A stretch of 64,000 nt of DNA from Symsagittifera roscoffensis (lineage: Eukaryota; Xenacoelomorpha; Acoela; Convolutidae). The stretch covers positions 45,081,629 through 45,145,628 of the forward strand of contig NC_087067.1 in NCBI RefSeq assembly GCF_963678635.1. Direction: 5' to 3'. The position numbers and the translations under genes were made by a program. The notes below the pieces were generated by a model that did not search any database, was not told where the DNA came from, and worked only from the letters and a program-made list of their open reading frames with translations. This document shows, piece by piece, positions 1 to 10,289 of the stretch. Numbering within the stretch: position 1 is the stretch's first letter; every line of letters begins with the position of its first letter.

Positions 1-52
1 GAAGACCCACACGTACTGGCCCACTGCATATAGTTTCGCTTGCAGTATCTTT

Positions 53-1045
53 TCATCGTATTTCTTGCGCTGTCTCATTTGTGCTTGCGCAGTTCAATTC
101 CTGCTGTCTCCTGATCGCTTCTTTCACATAAACATGAGGCGACGTCTTTTTCCTTCCGTACTCCGGATAGAAGAATTTTAGAGGCATTGCTCTTTCCTTG
201 CCCGTCAACATCATCAAAGGACTGATTCCTGTTGTTAAGTGTTGCGTATTGTTGTACGCCCCTACCACCTGCGGCAGATATTTATCACAATCCGTCATGT
301 ACCTTGAGCAGTATACCCTCAGCATGTTCACCAACGTTCTATTCTGCCTCTCTGACAACCCGTTGGTCTGGGGATGGTAGGTCGTTGAGTGCGCTTGAGC
401 TATGTGGGACCTCTTCATCAATTCTTTCGTCAGGTCGCCCACGAAGGCTTTTGCGTTGTCCGACTGAAATGTCATGGGACATCCATACCGTGATATCCAA
501 TGTGTTATCAGGTGGTCACCAGTTTCCTCTGCCGAGGCTGTCTGACACGGCACCGCTTCTGCCAGTTTTGTGAAGTGATCTATTATGACTAATATCTGGT
601 TGTATCCCGAATCTGTCATACAGATCTTTTGGTGGTCTATTTGCACGACTTCGTTGAATTCCGAGCTCTCAACGGACTTGAGTGGGAACTTCATCTTCCT
701 TGGGTCTTTCACTTGCAGGCATGCTAAGCATGCATTTACCCATCTCTCGCAGGCTTTCCTTAATCCTGGCCAATCAAACCTGTGAAGTATTCTCTGTTGC
801 ACCTTGTCTATCCCCCGGTGCCCCATTTGATCGTGCGATCTGAATAACACTTCGGTCTGATTCAACTGTGGCAATATGATGAAGTTATGCTTGTGTAATA
901 TTTTCTCCTCATCCTTTCTCTTGCACGCTACCACCCCATCAGCTGTGTGATAGAGTAAATCTTTTCTTTCTTTGTAGAACTGGCTTAAGATCTTGTAGCT
1001 GTCTTCTTCCAGGTCCCCCTTCTCTTTGGACCCGTCCGGATCCAT
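53..1045 (-). pseudogene. Gypsy integrase segment
   Basis: This 330-residue open frame is the integrase that would insert the retroelement cDNA into host DNA. The zinc-binding N-terminus has H71 and H76 followed by C106 and C109 (HHCC). The catalytic core shows D137, D196 and E232, with exactly 35 residues between the last two (D,D35E). The text around E232 (HPQTNGLSERQNR) is typical of Ty3/Gypsy integrases. The frame stops at 53, and the continuing integrase C-terminus must lie in another frame or off the window. The listed methionine is not a true start, because integrase is released from the polyprotein. It overlaps the preceding segment (985-1479) in a different frame, so there is a frameshift between them. 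Confidence 0.9.
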
Positions 1046-1479
1046 TTGGAGAGATTACTGGTCATCTTGTCATTCTTTTGGGCCCTTTTTAGATCTGACA
1101 GCCTATATCTCGCCTTGACATGTTCCTTTAGTGCCATTATCTGACCATTCATTTCCCCAGGGTTGTGGATGTCATCTTTCAGCTTTACGCATATTATCCT
1201 TTTCATGATCTTTCTATCTTCTTCTCGCACCAGATTTGTTCTGACATTTGAGTTGCATGATAGTTCCCTGAACGGTTTCCTCGATACCGCAATTATCTCA
1301 AATTCTTCACCTCCACGTACTTCTTGCTGATCCAAGCTGTATGTTCCTGATGAGGGATCCGTCTGCAGCTCCATGTCGCGGTGTCTCATCTTCTCTTCCG
1401 CCAGTATCATGCACAGACTATCTTGGTCGTCGCTGCTGCCCTCCGAATCTTCATCCCATTCTTCACACTCCCCGGACAA
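985..1479 (-). pseudogene. Pol linker between RNase H and integrase
   Basis: This 164-residue frame is acidic at the start and basic at the end, and it sits exactly between the RNase H segment (ends 1533) and the integrase segment (starts 1045). It has no domain I recognise. Its position says it is the variable polyprotein linker, read in a third frame because of indels on either side. It should not be treated as an independent gene. Confidence 0.6.
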
Positions 1480-1532
1480 TTTTTCTTCTCCAGCATCTTC
1501 TTCCTCTGTGGGCCACTCCCCGGACTCTTGAC

Positions 1533-2640
1533 CTATTCCAAGGTGTTCAACGCCACTTTCTTTTTCCTAAACCGAGTCCGCTCAAGTATGTCATCAGGGA
1601 TTTTGTCAACCAGTGACTGCACGATTTCTTTCCCATCAGGATTACTCTCTTCTAAGGAGCTTTCGCCGCCGACTGTCTCACTCCTTCGCAGTATCGAGAC
1701 TTCCGGTTCCTGCTTGCCCTTTCCTTCGATCACGGGTTTATCATCTGCCAGTTTCTCGAGTAATCTCATCAAGTCCTCATCTATCTGTGCTTCTCCCGTT
1801 TCTACCTGGTTGAGATCATAGCCTTTCACCTTGAGCGTCTCCCTCACAATTTTTGACTTAAGCATTATCCCTATCGGCATCCCTCGGGTCTTCTTCAAGA
1901 TTGTTTTCTCTGGAGGCTCTTTTGGTAATTCGGGGTGATCTTCTATCGGTTTGCCCGACTTGTCGAGCCATCTCGTGAGTGGAAGAGTATCATACAATTC
2001 CTTATCCATGAAGGAGAAGCCCTCTTTTATTTCTGGCCTATTCGCCTCCCTCTGTTCCTGTCTCTCGTAGAACTCCGTCTTTTTACTCAAGCTATCGGCA
2101 TTTTGATGTTTGTCTCTTGTTCTGCAATCAATTATCATGTTGTTCCCGTCCAGGCGAACTATACACCTCCCAATGTAGCTCTGTTCCATTGAGTACGTCT
2201 TCAGCCAGCTGAGTGCCCTGTTGTCGACTCGCAGCTTGAATGGCTCACTGCCTAGGTATGCTCTATATTTCTCGACAAAAGTAACCACCGCGAACATCTC
2301 CGCTTTCGGCGCCCCGTACTTCATTTCCGTATCACTCAAGACTTTGCTCCCGTACGCTATTGGTCTTGAGACTGTCTTTCCGTTCCATTCCTGTTCTTGA
2401 TGGAGAATTCCAGAAATCGCGACTACCGACGCATCCGTATCCAGCATGTACATCCCTTTCTCCGTTGGCATCCCTAACACCGGTGCCTCGCACAACTCTT
2501 TCTCTATTCTCTGAAATGATTCTTCAGCTGCGTTGTTCCACGTGAACTTCTTGCCTTTGTGTCTCATTAATTGCTGCATCGGGTATACCTTATCCGCGTA
2601 GCCCTTGATGAATTCCCTGTAATAGTCCGCAAAAACCCAG
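1533..2640 (-). pseudogene. Gypsy RT thumb and RNase H segment
   Basis: Translation from about 2640 gives the end of the reverse transcriptase and then RNase H. Counted from the methionine at 2579, LDTDAS (D49) begins RNase H, KAEMF supplies E94, RVDNRAL supplies an Asp near 119, and NADSLSKK supplies the last acidic position near 162. All four acidic positions look preserved. The last third is a charged linker without a recognised domain, ending at 1533. Upstream of 2579 the same frame stays open to about 2640, where a one-base indel in the conserved motif before the thumb throws it out of frame with 2693-2935. Confidence 0.85.
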
Positions 2641-2692
2641 GAAGCTCATCAGATGATGTTCCGTTTTTGGCGACTTCCAAGTTAGAACTGCT

Positions 2693-2935
2693 TCAACTGC
2701 ATCTGGATCTGGTCTGATGCCGTGCCTGTCCACCATTGTATTTTATCGAATCCTTGAGTATCTCACACTTTGATGGTTTGCACTTTAGCCCCGACCTTTT
2801 CATGCATGCAAACACCTCGTCCAGTCGCTCGATGTGATCTTCCAGTGTAGGCGTCGCTATTATCACGTCATCCACGTGGCACATTACCAGATTGCCATAC
2901 TTCTTTGTCATACCTATCAATGCATGTGCCATCAA
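2693..2935 (-). pseudogene. Gypsy reverse transcriptase palm fragment
   Basis: This short frame of 80 residues holds the polymerase catalytic box as H-V-D-D at residues 20-23. It is followed by the hydrophobic strand and the L-K-C-P/S-K-C segment usual in Ty3/Gypsy RT. The Tyr/Phe normally first in the box is His here. The frame begins where the 2932-4350 segment ends (TGATGG overlap), so it is the continuation of that segment after a minus-one frame change, not a separate gene. Confidence 0.85.
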
Positions 2936-4350
2936 CCGTTAAAACGTAGCCGTTGCATTGCAAAGACCAAACGGCATCCGTTTCCATTGAAACAGCCCCA
3001 ACTCGCAGCGAACCCTGTTTTGTCCCTGCCCTGCTTCCTCATCGGGACCTGCCAAAAAGCCGAACATAAATCAAGAGTCGTAGTAAATTTTGCATCACAT
3101 AACTTAGAGAGGCTCTCATCAATCCTAGGTATGGGATAGGCATCCTTCACCGTGATGGAGTTCAGATACCGAAAGTCACAACAAAACCTCAACTGGTCGC
3201 CTTTCTTTTTGGCCATCACTACTCCACACGCCCACGGTGATTTGGATGGTTCTATCATATCATACTCTAGTAGTGTCTCTATCTCTTTTCTACACGCATC
3301 CGATTTGTGTGGGGTCATGCGCCTCGCACCCTCCCTGTGCGGTACCGCAGACTCCTCAAGTTCTATTTCATGTTCAACAAAATTACAACATCCAATGTCT
3401 GCCTTATGTCTCGAAAAGTCTTCCTCGTTCCGCTCTAGTACGTCCTTGTTGGCCTCGAGCTGTTCATCCGTTACCTTACCCCTTAAATGCTCTATTTCAG
3501 GTAAAACTGGTTTATCCATTTCTATTTCCTCTAGTGTTGGTCTTTCTGGGAAATTTGAACAACTCGAGAGTCCATCATCTGTCTCTGACTTAAGTGACTT
3601 TACAAGACCTGATGAACCTTTTATTTTATTCAATCGTCTCAAGATGCAAATCTTGTCCCTGTGATTGGGACATTCAAGTACTCCATTCTTTTTCACATTT
3701 TCAGTCATTTCATATCGAGTTTTCACGGGTAAGGCATATCCCAACTTCCTTCCCCTCTGGATTGTTATGAGTATGTCAAGAGTATTCAACAAGACACTGA
3801 CGCAGAGACCGTTCTTGGTTATCGAGAAAGATCTTCCTAAAACAGCAGCACTTTGACTGTTTGGATTGGGAACTATGCATACTTGCTTACTATCACTTAA
3901 TTCATAATAGTTTTTCATCCGTAAGCTTACAATTGCCGCTTCGTTCGCTTTCAGCCTTACCCTTCTACTCAAGAACACCGGCACTTTATTCTCGTTTGCC
4001 ATTATCAGGTTTACCGGTTTAATAACGTACTTTCTATCCGGGTTTCGAATCCTGAACATGGCTATGTTTAGATCAATCGTTACGTCGAAGTTCCTGATGA
4101 AGTCTCTGCCTAAAATGAACTGGTCAGACTCGTCTAGGTTCTCCACCACAAGAAAGCTCATCCACAGGTTGCGTTCCCCTAGATTTAGAGCTATTATTGG
4201 TGTTCTGCCTAGTACCCGCAGCGCTCCTTTGTTTGCAGCTGATAGCCGTATTCTTGAGTCTATCAAGTCATCTTTGTCGAAACCCATTCGTTCCCAAGTT
4301 TCGATTGGTATAACACTCAAGACAGCTCCCGTATCAAGTAACCCACGTAA
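2932..4350 (-). pseudogene. Gypsy protease and RT fingers/palm segment
   Basis: The frame includes the aspartic protease active site L-D-T-G-A at 4338-4324, just upstream of the first methionine (4320), and the second protease motif FILGRDFI at residues 68-75. A variable linker follows. RT begins near residue 330, with SPWACGVVMAKKKG at 361-374, a CDFRYLN motif at 381-387 and the first catalytic Asp in TTTLDLCSAFWQVPM (D417). After about residue 440 the text no longer matches RT, so a frameshift lies shortly before 2932 and RT resumes in the next frame. Upstream the frame stays open past 4380 without an obvious start, as expected for a polyprotein part. Confidence 0.88.
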
Positions 4351-4367
4351 TTGAGTCTTCTTGCCAC

Positions 4368-4568
4368 TTATGTCACATGTGCTGATACGTCTGCTTCCGT
4401 CCCGATGTGCATTGCATCTTCTTCCAGCATGGCGCAGTGTCTAATCGATCTCACTTTTAGTTCTTCTTTGCCCACGTAGATCTGCCCCGCTAGATTTTCA
4501 TCACATGTTATCATGATTTTCGTATAGATGTTTATCCCATCTATATTTAGCATCACCTCATGCGGACA
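4368..4568 (-). pseudogene. Gag/protease junction segment after in-frame stop
   Basis: This frame is the same as that of the zinc-knuckle segment 4569-5378, separated only by one TAA (4571-4569). It encodes about 67 residues leading up to the protease domain and then stops at 4368. The protease active site is read in another frame. The single in-frame stop at the gag/pol boundary could be a natural readthrough signal, as some retroelements use, or simple decay; the sequence alone does not decide. Confidence 0.6.
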
Positions 4569-5378
4569 TTAAGCTTCTGTATATCTGTTCTCAACACGGA
4601 CTGACTTACTGCCACCTCTTGTGAGTAGCGCTCTCAAGGCTCTAGAAGTCGTCTGTGGGCTTATCGCACTCAAGTAATCTGCGTACACATCAATGTGCAT
4701 TATTGTCTGGACGCTGATTATTGACATTATCCTGGCTCCGATCTTTGTTATGCCGAATGGCTTTCCCGTCACCATTTTCAGAGTGTTGCAATTTCCACTC
4801 TTTGTCGACCCTGCTACGGCTTCTGGCACTGGCACCGACCAACCTAACGTCTCGTTTAACTTCTGCTTTTCGATCTCCTGTTTCAATCGTTGCTCTATTT
4901 CCTTCGTCGCTAGGTCCTGTTTCACTTTGTTCATAGCCTCTGCCGCCGCCTTCTCATAATTTATCTCTAGGGCATTCCTGGCCGTGGCCTCTATTGCACT
5001 GTTGACTTGCGTTACAGCTTTCACCGTCTTCGTTGGCAGTTCCGCACTCGGTGCTTCCGAGTTTTTTGTTTCAAACTCAGTTTGTCTGTTTCTCTGGTTC
5101 TGCACCGCCGCTAACGCCAACTTATGCTTGGGGTGACTCTGGTTCTTAACTGCCTCCCAAAACAAAGGACATTCCATCTTGAAGTGCCCCTCTTGATTGC
5201 AGAAGAAACATCTCGCACCTATCTTGATGATCAAGCCACTATATAACTCGTGTTCTTCTATCTGGCTCATATCTTCCTCATCGGTTGCCAGACTCTTCAT
5301 GCCCTGTTTGTATGTTGTGCAATCCGCCACGTGATGATCCGCTGACCCGCAGTTTGCACATGATCTACGTTTGTCCAT
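4569..5378 (-). pseudogene. Gag nucleocapsid region with two CCHC zinc knuckles
   Basis: Two exact CX2CX4HX4C knuckles are present, at residues 7-20 (C7, C10, H15, C20) and 57-70 (C57, C60, H65, C70). They bind and package element RNA. A lysine/glutamate-rich region likely to form a coiled coil follows (about 130-180). The segment overlaps the previous gag frame (5297-5530) in another frame, so the methionine at 5378 is probably not a real start. It ends at the TAA at 4569. Confidence 0.85.
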
Positions 5379-5530
5379 GTCATCTCTAAGCTTATACCAT
5401 GACGACCTTTGTGGTTGACTCCCCCCTGCATGTTCCTGTTATCCGAATATGAGTATTTTTTGGGTTTCATTAGCATGTACTCTCTTGACTTCTGTCTCAT
5501 CTCTTCTGGAGTCGGTGCGCTATCTTTCAC
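5297..5530 (-). pseudogene. Gag connector between capsid and nucleocapsid
   Basis: A 77-residue stretch continues gag after the capsid frame stops at 5527; its first codon overlaps that stop by one base step (GTG over TGA). Its last residues re-read the first zinc knuckle in the wrong frame, which places another frameshift around 5370-5400. It has no independent domain. Confidence 0.6.
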
Positions 5531-7242
5531 AGTGTATAGTACGTTGCTAACATTGTTCTCAAGTCGTCACTTTTCACCCCACCGATGAACTTCGAGGCGA
5601 TGCTAAAGTTCCTTCTGTTTGTTGACTCTTCAGGATCACTCCTTCTTCTCAAGTTCTCGAGATCATCTAGGAACCGATCAATTGATTCATCGTCCCTTTG
5701 CCTTCTTTTTTCGAATTTCATCATCGCTTGGTGACCCTTCATGCCTGACCCGAATCGATTCAACAATATCTCGAAGATCTTGTCCGATGTGTCGCGTTCC
5801 TCGTCTTTCTTTGCAACTACGCATTTCAACGCCGTGCCTTCTAAGTTGCTGAGTATCGCTGTGCAGGCTTGTCTCTCGTCGTTCAAGTTGTCCTGTTCCA
5901 AATGTAGTTTCATGACTTCGACCCAAGTATCGATGCACAGGTCTGAGTCATCCTTAAATTTTTTTGGCTTCTTGAAAGTTTTCCTGGATTTAACACCTCC
6001 CCTCTCACTCGAATCAGTGTTTCTCGTAGCGAACGCTTCCAATGTTCTGTTCATCATTTCCCAGGTGCTAGCCCACGTCATGGCTTCAGGTCCCGCATTA
6101 TTGCAGGTCGTGGAATCACCTGGACCACTCATCGTATTTGCGGTTCCACTTTTCATAATTGTCTTGCCCCCCCCCCCCCCCGGTGCTGTGCTCGCTGCAT
6201 CCCGGGGTAATGGTAACGGTGTTGAATGCCGTTTGTTCCGTTGTGATTCCACGAAATCAACTCTGTTACCTTGCGTTCGATCCGTCAACGGCCTGTCTTG
6301 TGATGTAGAGTTTCTCAAGATGGCATCTAGTTTTGCCTGTATGGCACATGAACTCTCAGCCTGGTCCCTTCTCATTGTGTCCATTTTCGTTTCCAGACTC
6401 CCCAACTTGCTGTTCACAGCGTCATACCGTTGCTTCATTTCTTGCATGTCTTTTTTGATGTTCTTATCTCGCTCTCCGTCAGTGGCCTCTACCTTGTCTG
6501 ACATCTGCTGAAGCTTTTCTTCTGTCGCCCTCGCCAGATTGAAATAGTTGTCCAGGTACTCGTGTTTGTTCTTTATCACCTCTCTATCCTCCTCGCTGTG
6601 CTTTAGTTTCTTGTCGATCTGATCAAGCTCCGCCATCAGATTGCCCAGTTCAAGAGCAGTAGTTGTTTCATGGTCAGCTTTTGCCATATTGTTGGCTGCT
6701 GCTTCCTGTTTAACCTGGTCATCGTCTTGGTTGGCCTCTGTTGTTATCGTGGAAACTGATCCAAATGTTTTGCCCTTCTCGACTTTCGGTTCTTCCGTCA
6801 CTATGTCTCTCGATTTCATCCCGACCATCATTGCTATCCTTACTGTAAATGACGTTATTTTTACTTGAGATTCGTCCTTTACTGTTACTGGCGTGTTGTC
6901 CGTCGTGTCCTCCACAGTGTCTATCGGTGAGAATTCTATCGACTTTTGATTCTGTTCCTCTGCATTCGGCAACGGTGTCGACTCCGTCAGCTTCTTCTCC
7001 ACCTCATCAAGACTCTGGTCTGGTATTTCTAGGTCAATCTCAATGGCGGGTTCCGTTTGTTTCCTCTCAGCGCCCTCTTTTGTTTTGTTGTCTTTTGAAC
7101 TTCTTGTGTTAACCATGCTCACTGAAAAGTTCTTCCTAGTTACTCTTGGGCCAACCGTTGTCACTTTTTGTTGCGACGAGTTATATTTTGTTTTTGACTC
7201 CGTAGCTCTTTTTTCAGCTATCGGTACCCTACTCCGTCTCAT
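5527..7242 (-). CDS. Gypsy Gag: N-terminal region and capsid
   Basis: This 571-residue frame opens with ATG at 7242, the first long frame after the leader, so the start is credible. Residues 1-190 are acidic, low-complexity and probably disordered. Residues about 198-310 show heptad-like Leu/Glu/Lys spacing typical of a coiled coil. A five-glycine run (355-359) is encoded by a 15-base homopolymer. Residues about 430-570 match the retrotransposon gag capsid pattern: a conserved Trp near 440, then L-x-G-x-A, then F-x-x-RRQ-x-x-ESI-x-x-F-x-x-L. This protein builds the particle. It stops at 5527 before the nucleocapsid, so a frameshift (programmed or a lesion) is needed to reach the zinc knuckles. 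Confidence 0.85.
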   Translation of the reverse strand: MRRSRVPIAEKRATESKTKYNSSQQKVTTVGPRVTRKNFSVSMVNTRSSKDNKTKEGAERKQTEPAIEIDLEIPDQSLDEVEKKLTESTPLPNAEEQNQKSIEFSPIDTVEDTTDNTPVTVKDESQVKITSFTVRIAMMVGMKSRDIVTEEPKVEKGKTFGSVSTITTEANQDDDQVKQEAAANNMAKADHETTTALELGNLMAELDQIDKKLKHSEEDREVIKNKHEYLDNYFNLARATEEKLQQMSDKVEATDGERDKNIKKDMQEMKQRYDAVNSKLGSLETKMDTMRRDQAESSCAIQAKLDAILRNSTSQDRPLTDRTQGNRVDFVESQRNKRHSTPLPLPRDAASTAPGGGGGKTIMKSGTANTMSGPGDSTTCNNAGPEAMTWASTWEMMNRTLEAFATRNTDSSERGGVKSRKTFKKPKKFKDDSDLCIDTWVEVMKLHLEQDNLNDERQACTAILSNLEGTALKCVVAKKDEERDTSDKIFEILLNRFGSGMKGHQAMMKFEKRRQRDDESIDRFLDDLENLRRRSDPEESTNRRNFSIASKFIGGVKSDDLRTMLATYYTL

Positions 7243-7482
7243 GCGTTGTATTTATAATTATTTCTATGTACAATATTTCCTTTTTACAAAATTCTATTCT
7301 CAGGATAAAATTTCTGATAATAAATATAATAATAAAAAACAACGTTCCTATTCCCTTTTTTATGATTTATTAAAATTTTACTAATTCGTGATCCTAGCAG
7401 AATCGGATCTATCGCGACTTAACGTCCCGGCTAGTCCTATTGTTTTTGATCTAGTTATTTCGACCTGTCTTAAGACCCTTTA

Positions 7483-7665
7483 GTACCGTCACACCACTTT
7501 TTTGTACCGTCCCAAGACCTCCCGGTACAGTCCCAACACTTCTATGTACTGTCCCAAGACTTCCCTGGTGCTGTCCCAAGACTTCTAGGTACTGTCCCAA
7601 GACTTCTAGGTACTGTCCCAAGATATCTAGGTACTGTCCCAAGACTTTCTGGTACTGTCCCAAGA
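7483..7665. repeat. 21-bp minisatellite, about 9 units
   Basis: Units of 21-22 bp share the core GTACTGTCCCAAGAC with a variable TTCTAG-like spacer. Divergence is highest at the low-coordinate end. The array passes directly into the 15-bp array at 7666 and shares its TGTCCCAAGAC core. Confidence 0.9.
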
Positions 7666-7964
7666 CTGCCTAACCCAAGACTGCCTGTCCCAAGACTGCC
7701 TGTCCCAAGACTGCCTGTCCCAAGACTGCCTGTCCCAAGACTGCCTGTCCCAAGACTGCCTGTCCCAAGATTGCCTGTCCCAAGACTGCCTGTCCCAAGA
7801 CTGCCTGTCCCAAGACTGCCTGTCCCAAGACTGCCTGTCCCAAGACTGCCTGTCCCAAGACTGCCTGTCCCAAGACTACTTGTCCCAATACTGCTTGTCC
7901 CAAGACTGCCTGTCCCAAGACTGCCTGTCCCAAGACTGCCTGTCCCAACACTACTGTCCCAAGA
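7666..7964. repeat. 15-bp minisatellite, 20 units
   Basis: The unit CTGCCTGTCCCAAGA is repeated 20 times almost without change; the last unit is 14 bp. Because 15 is a multiple of three, several frames stay open on both strands (VLGQA-type on minus, VPRLP-type on plus). These are repeat artefacts unless translation is shown. Confidence 0.97.
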
Positions 7965-8836
7965 CTGCCTTGAACCACTGTACCTTGTACCACCACTTGA
8001 GCTCTAGTAAAAATTTTCCCAAGAAACCCAATCTTACTGGCCAAAAGTTAGAACTACCAACCCCCTTGTATTTATTTCTCTTTTTGATGCAAGTTGAAAC
8101 CCAACTTGTTCGAGGTGTCTTGTGATCACCTGTTTACCCAAAACCGACTAAAACTTTTTTTTACCAAAAGCGTCAAAATTCGAACAGAGAAAAAAAAATT
8201 ATAAAAACAGAGAAATCAACCCACCTAAAATTCAAAGGTGACTCGTGCCAACCTTTTATCTGAACAACAACAAAAAAAAATGTCTGGTAACTGATTGCCA
8301 CGCGTTCTCCTCCCCCCTGCTAGCGATCTTATGGGGTATCACAAAAACTGTCTAGGTCCGTTCCCCCCTCCCGATCCGACCAGGGTACCTACCTTAATTC
8401 GATGTTAAATTTGGATATCCGCTTCTTGTAATCAACGCGTGTAAGAATCTAATGTAACTAAATCGACGATGACGATCAATTAGTTACTCTAATGTGTCCC
8501 CCCTTTTTACACTTTACAACCACCAACCTCTAACCTAACCAGCCCCCCTTCTAACCTCCCCCCTCTTTAGCCCCCCTCTTAAGCCGAAAATTACCTTAAG
8601 TGCCGGGTGCTAAACCTCTCGAGAGAAAACCGTAGAACCTGTTTCCAGGCCTGCTTGAGTAAAAACGTTCCTCAAAACAGTGGGGTTCCGCTTATCCATT
8701 TTTACGCTTATCTCCTATAATGTAATGTAGATTTTAACGATACCCGTTTGACCAACTTGAGAACGCCCCCGTCCTCTCTTGGTGCTCTGTTTCCGTGCTG
8801 GTTGTTTCCTTGACTTGTCCTGCACCTGATCACCAG

Positions 8837-9043
8837 CACCACTTTCCCACTTGGCTGGTCACCTGTGCCAGTCAAGTCTCCTAATGGTCCAGCTAAGTCC
8901 CTGTGAACCATTTTCCCACTCGACTGGTCACCTGTTCCAGTCAAGTCTCCTAATGGTCCAGCTAAGTCCCTGTGAACCACTTTCCCACTCGACTGGTCAC
9001 CTGTTCCAGTCACGTCTCCTAATGGTCCAGCTAAGTTGCAAGC
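8837..9043. repeat. 69-bp tandem repeat, 3 units
   Basis: The anchor GTCTCCTAATGG occurs at 8876, 8945 and 9014, exactly 69 bp apart, and the units are nearly identical. On the minus strand they read as a 23-residue repeat within a 121-codon frame (9073-8708) with no known domain; the period of 69 keeps the frame open. The array lies in the putative leader of the Gypsy element. Confidence 0.95.
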
Positions 9044-9500
9044 TATCTGAAAACCCTTCACAACGCCCCACATTCGGGCACCTTTTCAGATTGCTGTGAT
9101 GATCGAAACAATCGGTCTTATAAAAAACAGTATGGGTATACTATTTAATTAATATAAAGATTTGATCCAACTAATTTGGTGTCAAAGTCTCTGTCATTTT
9201 TTGTTTTATAGTTTTTGTTCCTATTTCTGTTCTTTTTCGGTTTTTTTTTTGCTTTTTGTCTTTTGCTCGTTTTTCGTCCCCCTAGTTAACCCCCCTTACT
9301 CGGTTAGCTAAGCCTCGTTCGGAGAGCGTACCAGGAAGTTTTCTCGAGCTTTCTTAAAAAGCTATCACGGTACAAACGGAAGGTTTACGCGTTCCCGCTG
9401 AACTGTACCACCGGTACTCTAGAATGGGCATGTAGCCCGAAGCTGCGTCAGTTGGGTTCGACTCCGTAGTCATGATGTCGTAAAAACGCCCAGGAGCGCC

Positions 9501-10289
9501 ATGAAAACACTATGTAACAGTCGCCTACTTCGGTCACATATGAGACTTAAGAAGAATAGGCCTTATAATCATTGGCTCAAGAGTCAGAGACACTATCTCT
9601 CGTGTTTTTCTACCTCAAAACGGTCGGAGCCAATTCGGTTCGCTTGCGACATGAGACTAAAAACCCGTTACAGCTTAAAAGTCACTACCAAAATACCCCC
9701 CCCCCTCCCCCACTCTAGATAATAAGAACGACCCCATACTTAGGTCTCAAAATACCCAAAACACACGAACGCCGTTAAAAACAGGGTCGGAACAATCCGC
9801 ACAGTTGCTTTTTATTAGACAGTGGAACTTTGACGAAATTGAGAAGTCACATGTCGGCACACGCGAGAGTTAGAGGTAACTAAATTAGTGAGCAACTCAA
9901 GAATTAAGTATGATAACTTGAGAAGTTTAATACTAATTAATTTCAACAAGGGAAATAAGTGTTGACTCAAGAATTGAAGTTTTGGTCTGAACCATTGGGA
10001 CACCCCAGCTGTCCGCCTTTCCACTGAGGGTTCACTCTAGTTCAGCTCGAATAAATGGATTCTCCTTCGGTGATCACTCCTTCTCCTATTTCAGGATAAG
10101 ACGGCTCTACTCGCGTTTAATTTTTATCTGGAAATTGCGAATAGCAATTTTCCGCTGCTTTTTCAAGTACTTTCCCGCGATTGTAAATCGGATGTTCTGA
10201 CCTTCTATTTCTGAGATTTTCAGTTTTCGCGAGAGTTGAGCATGACAGGCTCAATTCGAATTTTTGAAAAATTAAATTTCCTCCTAAAA
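9501..10289. other. No recognisable gene; possible LTR or LINE tail
   Basis: The stretch holds a C-rich run (about 9697-9710) and short AT-rich sequence, but no domain in any frame. It lies between the Gypsy leader and the LINE relic and may contain the Gypsy 5' LTR or the LINE 3' tail. Confidence 0.4.

Larger units (their letters stand above)
7243..9500 (-). other. Leader / possible LTR region of the Gypsy element
   Basis: No protein domain is visible in these 2.2 kb. They hold an AT-rich stretch (7250-7380), the 21/15-bp minisatellite (7483-7964), poly-pyrimidine tracts and the 69-bp repeats (8837-9043). The open frames over the repeats exist only because the repeat lengths are multiples of three. 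The position upstream of gag on the minus strand suggests an untranslated leader. LTR ends were looked for and not found with confidence. Confidence 0.5.
1..9501 (-). mobile_element. Ty3/Gypsy-type LTR retrotransposon (frameshifted copy)
   Basis: On the minus strand the order is leader, gag, zinc-knuckle region, protease, reverse transcriptase, RNase H and integrase, which is the Ty3/Gypsy order (integrase after RNase H). The integrase end and the 3' LTR lie beyond position 1. I cannot define the 5' LTR. A weak candidate boundary is 9502/9501, where the minus strand reads CA followed by TGG, as an LTR end followed by a primer-binding site would. The copy is broken by several frameshifts but keeps nearly all catalytic motifs, so it is either young or suffers from indel errors. 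Element class is clear; the right boundary is a guess. Confidence 0.85.

Noticed and set aside
5741-6511. 256-codon plus-strand ORF opposite gag
   Set aside because: Antisense shadow of the gag coding frame; no domain.
7670-8125. Several 70-124 codon ORFs over the minisatellite on both strands
   Set aside because: They are open only because the 15-bp unit is a multiple of three; no domain, no start context.
8708-9073. 121-aa ORF with Gly-rich 23-residue repeats
   Set aside because: Produced by the 69-bp repeat; lies in a putative leader. Reported as a repeat instead.
9426-9480. tRNA-like B box (GGTTCGACTCC at 9455-9465), possible tRNA or SINE
   Set aside because: The bases flanking the loop do not form a T-arm stem and I could not find a matching A box or acceptor stem.
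9486-9503. Primer-binding site of the minus-strand Gypsy element (CA then TGGCGCTCC)
   Set aside because: Only the CA-TGG junction fits; no matching LTR start was found and the leader would be very long. Kept only as a possible boundary.
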